Shown here: one piece after another, positions 61,870 to 64,000 of the stretch
How positions within the stretch are numbered: position 1 is the first letter of the stretch
Layout: each line of letters opens with the position of its first letter
Assembly: GCA_015075635.1 (NCBI GenBank)
Contig: JABTUA010000003.1
Location: 2,232,001 to 2,296,000, forward strand
Direction: 5' to 3'
Source of the DNA: Polyangiaceae bacterium
GTDB taxonomy: Bacteria; Myxococcota_A; Polyangia; Polyangiales; Polyangiaceae
DNA length: 64,000 nucleotides
The notes under the pieces: generated by a model
Told to the model about the DNA's origin: nothing
The model's input: only the letters and a program-made list of their open reading frames with translations
Database searches by the model: none
Program-made: the position numbers and the translations under genes

Positions 61870-63104
61870 CCGGCCTGTTGCTCGTCGGCGTGGTCACGGT
61901 CTTCGTCGTCGTGGTCGCGCTCTACATGATGGTCAAGCGTCTGCTCTGGGTCTCCACGCCCAACGAGGCGCTGATCTTCAGCGGCACCACGCGCCAGCTG
62001 GGCGAGGGGCGCCGCGTCGCGTACCGCTTCGTGCGCGGCGGCCGCGCGCTCCGGCGCCCGCTGGTCGAGAAGGTGGACGTGCTCGACCTCAGCATGTTCA
62101 CCGTCGCCGTGAACGTGAGCGGAGCCTTCTCCAAGGGCGGTATCCCCCTGACCATCCAGGGTGTCGCGAACGTGAAGCTCCCGGGCGAAGATCCGCTGCT
62201 GTCCAACGCCGTCGAGCGCTTCCTCGGTCGCTCGCGCGAGGAGATCTACTACATCGCCAAGGAGACGCTGGAGGGCAACCTGCGTGGCGTGCTCGCGAGC
62301 CTCACGCCGGAGGAGCTCAACGAGGACAAGCAGGCCTTCGCCAGCAAGCTCCTCGACGAGGCCGAGCACGACATGAGCCGGATGGGCCTCGTCCTCGACA
62401 CGCTCAAGATCCAGAACGTGACCGACGACGTGAACTACCTGGCCAGCATCGGCCGCATCCGCGGCGCCGGATTGAACCAGGTCCAGGCCATCGCCGAAGC
62501 GGAGGCCCGCGCCGACGCCTCCGTGCAGCAGGCCTCGAACTGGGCGGCGTCGGAGACGGCCAAGGTGGACGCCGACGTGCAGATCGCGCGGCAGGAGACG
62601 GCGAAGCGGATCGCGGAGGCGACCAGCCGTCGCGAGGCGCTGATCCAGGAGGCCAAGGGCCAGGTCCTGGCGCAGGTCGCGCAGGTGCGCGCCGAGATCG
62701 AGCGCCAGAAGGCGCGCGCGCTTCAGGAGAAGCGGCGGCTCGACGCGGACGTGGTGCAGCCGGCCATCGCGCGGCAACGCGCCGCCGAGGAAGCGGCGAA
62801 GGGCGACGCGGCCTCGACCATCGAGCGCGGTCGCGCCGAGGCGGGCTCGCTCAAGGTGCTGGTGGAGTCCTACCGGCAGGGTGGCGCGGCGTCGCGGGAC
62901 GTCTTGGCGCTTCAGAACCTGATGCCGCTCCTGCCGCACGTCTCCGGCGCGCACCACTCGCTGACCATCAGCAAGTTCAGCGTGCTGCCCTCCCGAGAGG
63001 TGGAGGGGGGCGAAGTGGCGCGCAAGGCCATCGGCGCGGCGGAGCAGATCAAGGCCGCGACCGGCGTGGACCTGGCCGGGGTCGCCAAGAAGCTCGGGGG
63101 CTGA
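61866..63104 (+). CDS. Flotillin-like SPFH protein 2
   Basis: 412 residues. N-terminal helix (LLVGVVTVFVVVVALYMMV), SPFH domain (TPNEALIFSGTTRQLGEG), a coiled coil (ARADASVQQASNWAASETAK and after), and a C-terminal SLTISKFSVLPSREVEGGEV segment. It is paralogous to the preceding gene and overlaps it by 4 bp, so the two proteins may form a hetero-oligomer with the YqiJ-like protein. Confidence 0.9.
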   Translation: MTGLLLVGVVTVFVVVVALYMMVKRLLWVSTPNEALIFSGTTRQLGEGRRVAYRFVRGGRALRRPLVEKVDVLDLSMFTVAVNVSGAFSKGGIPLTIQGVANVKLPGEDPLLSNAVERFLGRSREEIYYIAKETLEGNLRGVLASLTPEELNEDKQAFASKLLDEAEHDMSRMGLVLDTLKIQNVTDDVNYLASIGRIRGAGLNQVQAIAEAEARADASVQQASNWAASETAKVDADVQIARQETAKRIAEATSRREALIQEAKGQVLAQVAQVRAEIERQKARALQEKRRLDADVVQPAIARQRAAEEAAKGDAASTIERGRAEAGSLKVLVESYRQGGAASRDVLALQNLMPLLPHVSGAHHSLTISKFSVLPSREVEGGEVARKAIGAAEQIKAATGVDLAGVAKKLGG

Positions 63105-63160
63105 GGGCGGTCAGCCGGGTGCTGGCGCCGCCGGACCGGGCGGCGCATAATCGGAGCGCT

Positions 63161-63883
63161 TTGGCCAAGCTTGCTTCTCGGTGGATCCCGGGTTGGGCGC
63201 GCCGCGCGGCCGCGCTCGCCGCCCTCGGGCTCGCGTTCGGGCTCGCGTTCGCGGCCTGCGATCTGAACCCGCAGCCGGAGGTGCCGAGCGGCGCCGGCAC
63301 GGGGGGCGCTGGCGCGACGAGCGGAGCCGGCGGTGCCTCCATGGGCGGCGGCGGCGGCTTGGGTGGCTCGGGCGGCGGCATCAACGTCGGCGGGGCCGCG
63401 GGCGGCAGCGGTGACGCCGGCAACACGAAGTGCACCAGCGGCTGCGCGTCGGGTCAGCTCTGCAACGCTGGCGAGTGCGTGGACGATCCCTGCGCCGAGA
63501 ACTCGTCGTGCACCGCGGAGCAGGCCTGCAAGCCCAACGCGGACTTCACGGCGTCCAGCTGCCTGCCGTCCTGCGCGAACGTCACCTGCAACGCCGGGGA
63601 AGCGTGCAGCGACGGCACCTGCAAGCCGACCGGCTGCGGCACGGCCTGCCAGAGCGGCGAGGTCTGCGCGCCGAGCGGCGACGGCGGTTACGCCTGCGTC
63701 CCGGATCAGTGCGCCGGCGACGCGGCAGGTCCTTGTGGGCTCGGCGAGGCGTGCGAGCCGGCGAGCGGCGCCTGCCAGCCGGATCCGTGCACCGGCGTGA
63801 AGTGCCCCGCGGGCCAGGAGTGCCTGGCCGGCGAGTGCGAGTGGTCCGGCGACGCGGGGCCGATGGACGCCAGCGCGGACTAG
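63161..63883 (+). CDS. Cys-rich lipoprotein
   Basis: 240 residues from a TTG at 63161, chosen because GGAG (63153-63156) is five bases upstream and the signal peptide starts there: ALAALGLAFGLAFAACDLNP with lipobox FAAC. Gly/Ala linker (residues 45-80), then spaced cysteines (TKCTSGCASGQLCNAGECVD, SCANVTCNAGEACSDG, NVTCN etc.) like the EGF-type repeats of other lipoproteins here. Sequence after the stop to 64000 shows no gene. Confidence 0.7.
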   Translation: MAKLASRWIPGWARRAAALAALGLAFGLAFAACDLNPQPEVPSGAGTGGAGATSGAGGASMGGGGGLGGSGGGINVGGAAGGSGDAGNTKCTSGCASGQLCNAGECVDDPCAENSSCTAEQACKPNADFTASSCLPSCANVTCNAGEACSDGTCKPTGCGTACQSGEVCAPSGDGGYACVPDQCAGDAAGPCGLGEACEPASGACQPDPCTGVKCPAGQECLAGECEWSGDAGPMDASAD

Positions 63884-64000
63884 GGGGTGTCCCTAGTTCG
63901 GTGTGCGACCGGGCGGCGAGCCCCGGAATCACTCGAGCAGTCTTGCCATGATCAGATCGCGTTCCGCCAATGAGGCGTGAGTGCGAAGACCGGCCGGGCC

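Overview
The window is about 64 kb of very GC-rich DNA (roughly 70 percent by eye) that looks like a myxobacterial chromosome (Myxococcota, most likely the Polyangia/Sorangium side). The clues are a complete lower mevalonate pathway, two Hanks-type Ser/Thr kinases, many secreted lipoproteins with Gly/Ser/Ala-rich linkers after the lipobox Cys, Cys-rich surface proteins, GTG/TTG starts and long runs of genes joined by 1-4 nt stop/start overlaps. The assignment rests on gene content only; there is no rRNA or complete tRNA in the window.

Layout. 1-8.4 kb: isoprenoid block. A minus-strand operon runs polyprenyl diphosphate synthase, mevalonate kinase, diphosphomevalonate decarboxylase, phosphomevalonate kinase, class II HMG-CoA reductase, a HisC-type aminotransferase and a TPR lipoprotein; type 2 IPP isomerase is divergent. 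Together these convert HMG-CoA to a long prenyl diphosphate; HMG-CoA synthase is not in the window. 8.4-20.4 kb: thioredoxin-like and other lipoproteins, two paralogous polytopic membrane proteins, a UbiA prenyltransferase translationally coupled to a Ser/Thr kinase, and a tightly overlapped membrane operon with a spermidine-synthase-like protein. 20.5-24.9 kb: GAF coiled-coil protein, CheY-like receiver, trpF, a small lipoprotein, trpB and trpA, nearly all overlapping. 24.9-28.4 kb: a Cys-rich repeat lipoprotein, a Sel1 protein with a histone-H1-like tail, and a hotdog thioesterase. 28.5-30.1 kb: an AT-rich hipBA-type toxin-antitoxin module. 30.1-39.2 kb: membrane pyrophosphatase, Na+/Ca2+ exchanger family protein, metallophosphoesterase, GlnE and a CBS protein. 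39.2-45.7 kb: surface lipoprotein cluster with an IgGFc-binding-like protein and a divergent FGE-fold lipoprotein around a 40-bp symmetric site. 45.7-52.3 kb: STAND-type regulator with a C-terminal winged helix, membrane Ser/Thr kinase, alpha/beta hydrolase.

52.4-57.7 kb is the accessory, damaged part: broken lipoprotein and nucleotidyltransferase fragments, a group II intron with a reverse transcriptase, a DUF559 endonuclease-like gene and a HAD phosphatase that looks less GC-rich. This stretch lies between the intact hemB 3' end (57727) and a second, diverged copy of the last 16 hemB codons (53887-53934) in the same orientation, as expected for an element inserted at the 3' end of hemB. 57.7-64 kb: hemB, a lipoprotein, a YqiJ/NfeD-like protein with two flotillin-like SPFH proteins, and a final Cys-rich lipoprotein.

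The most notable signals are the hemB-tail duplication with its 21-bp identical core, the exactly symmetric operator-like array at 44607-44646, the paired inverted repeats that replace a Shine-Dalgarno upstream of hipB, the UbiA-kinase and GAF-CheY-trp couplings, and a three-copy 66-residue domain of unknown function in a surface protein.
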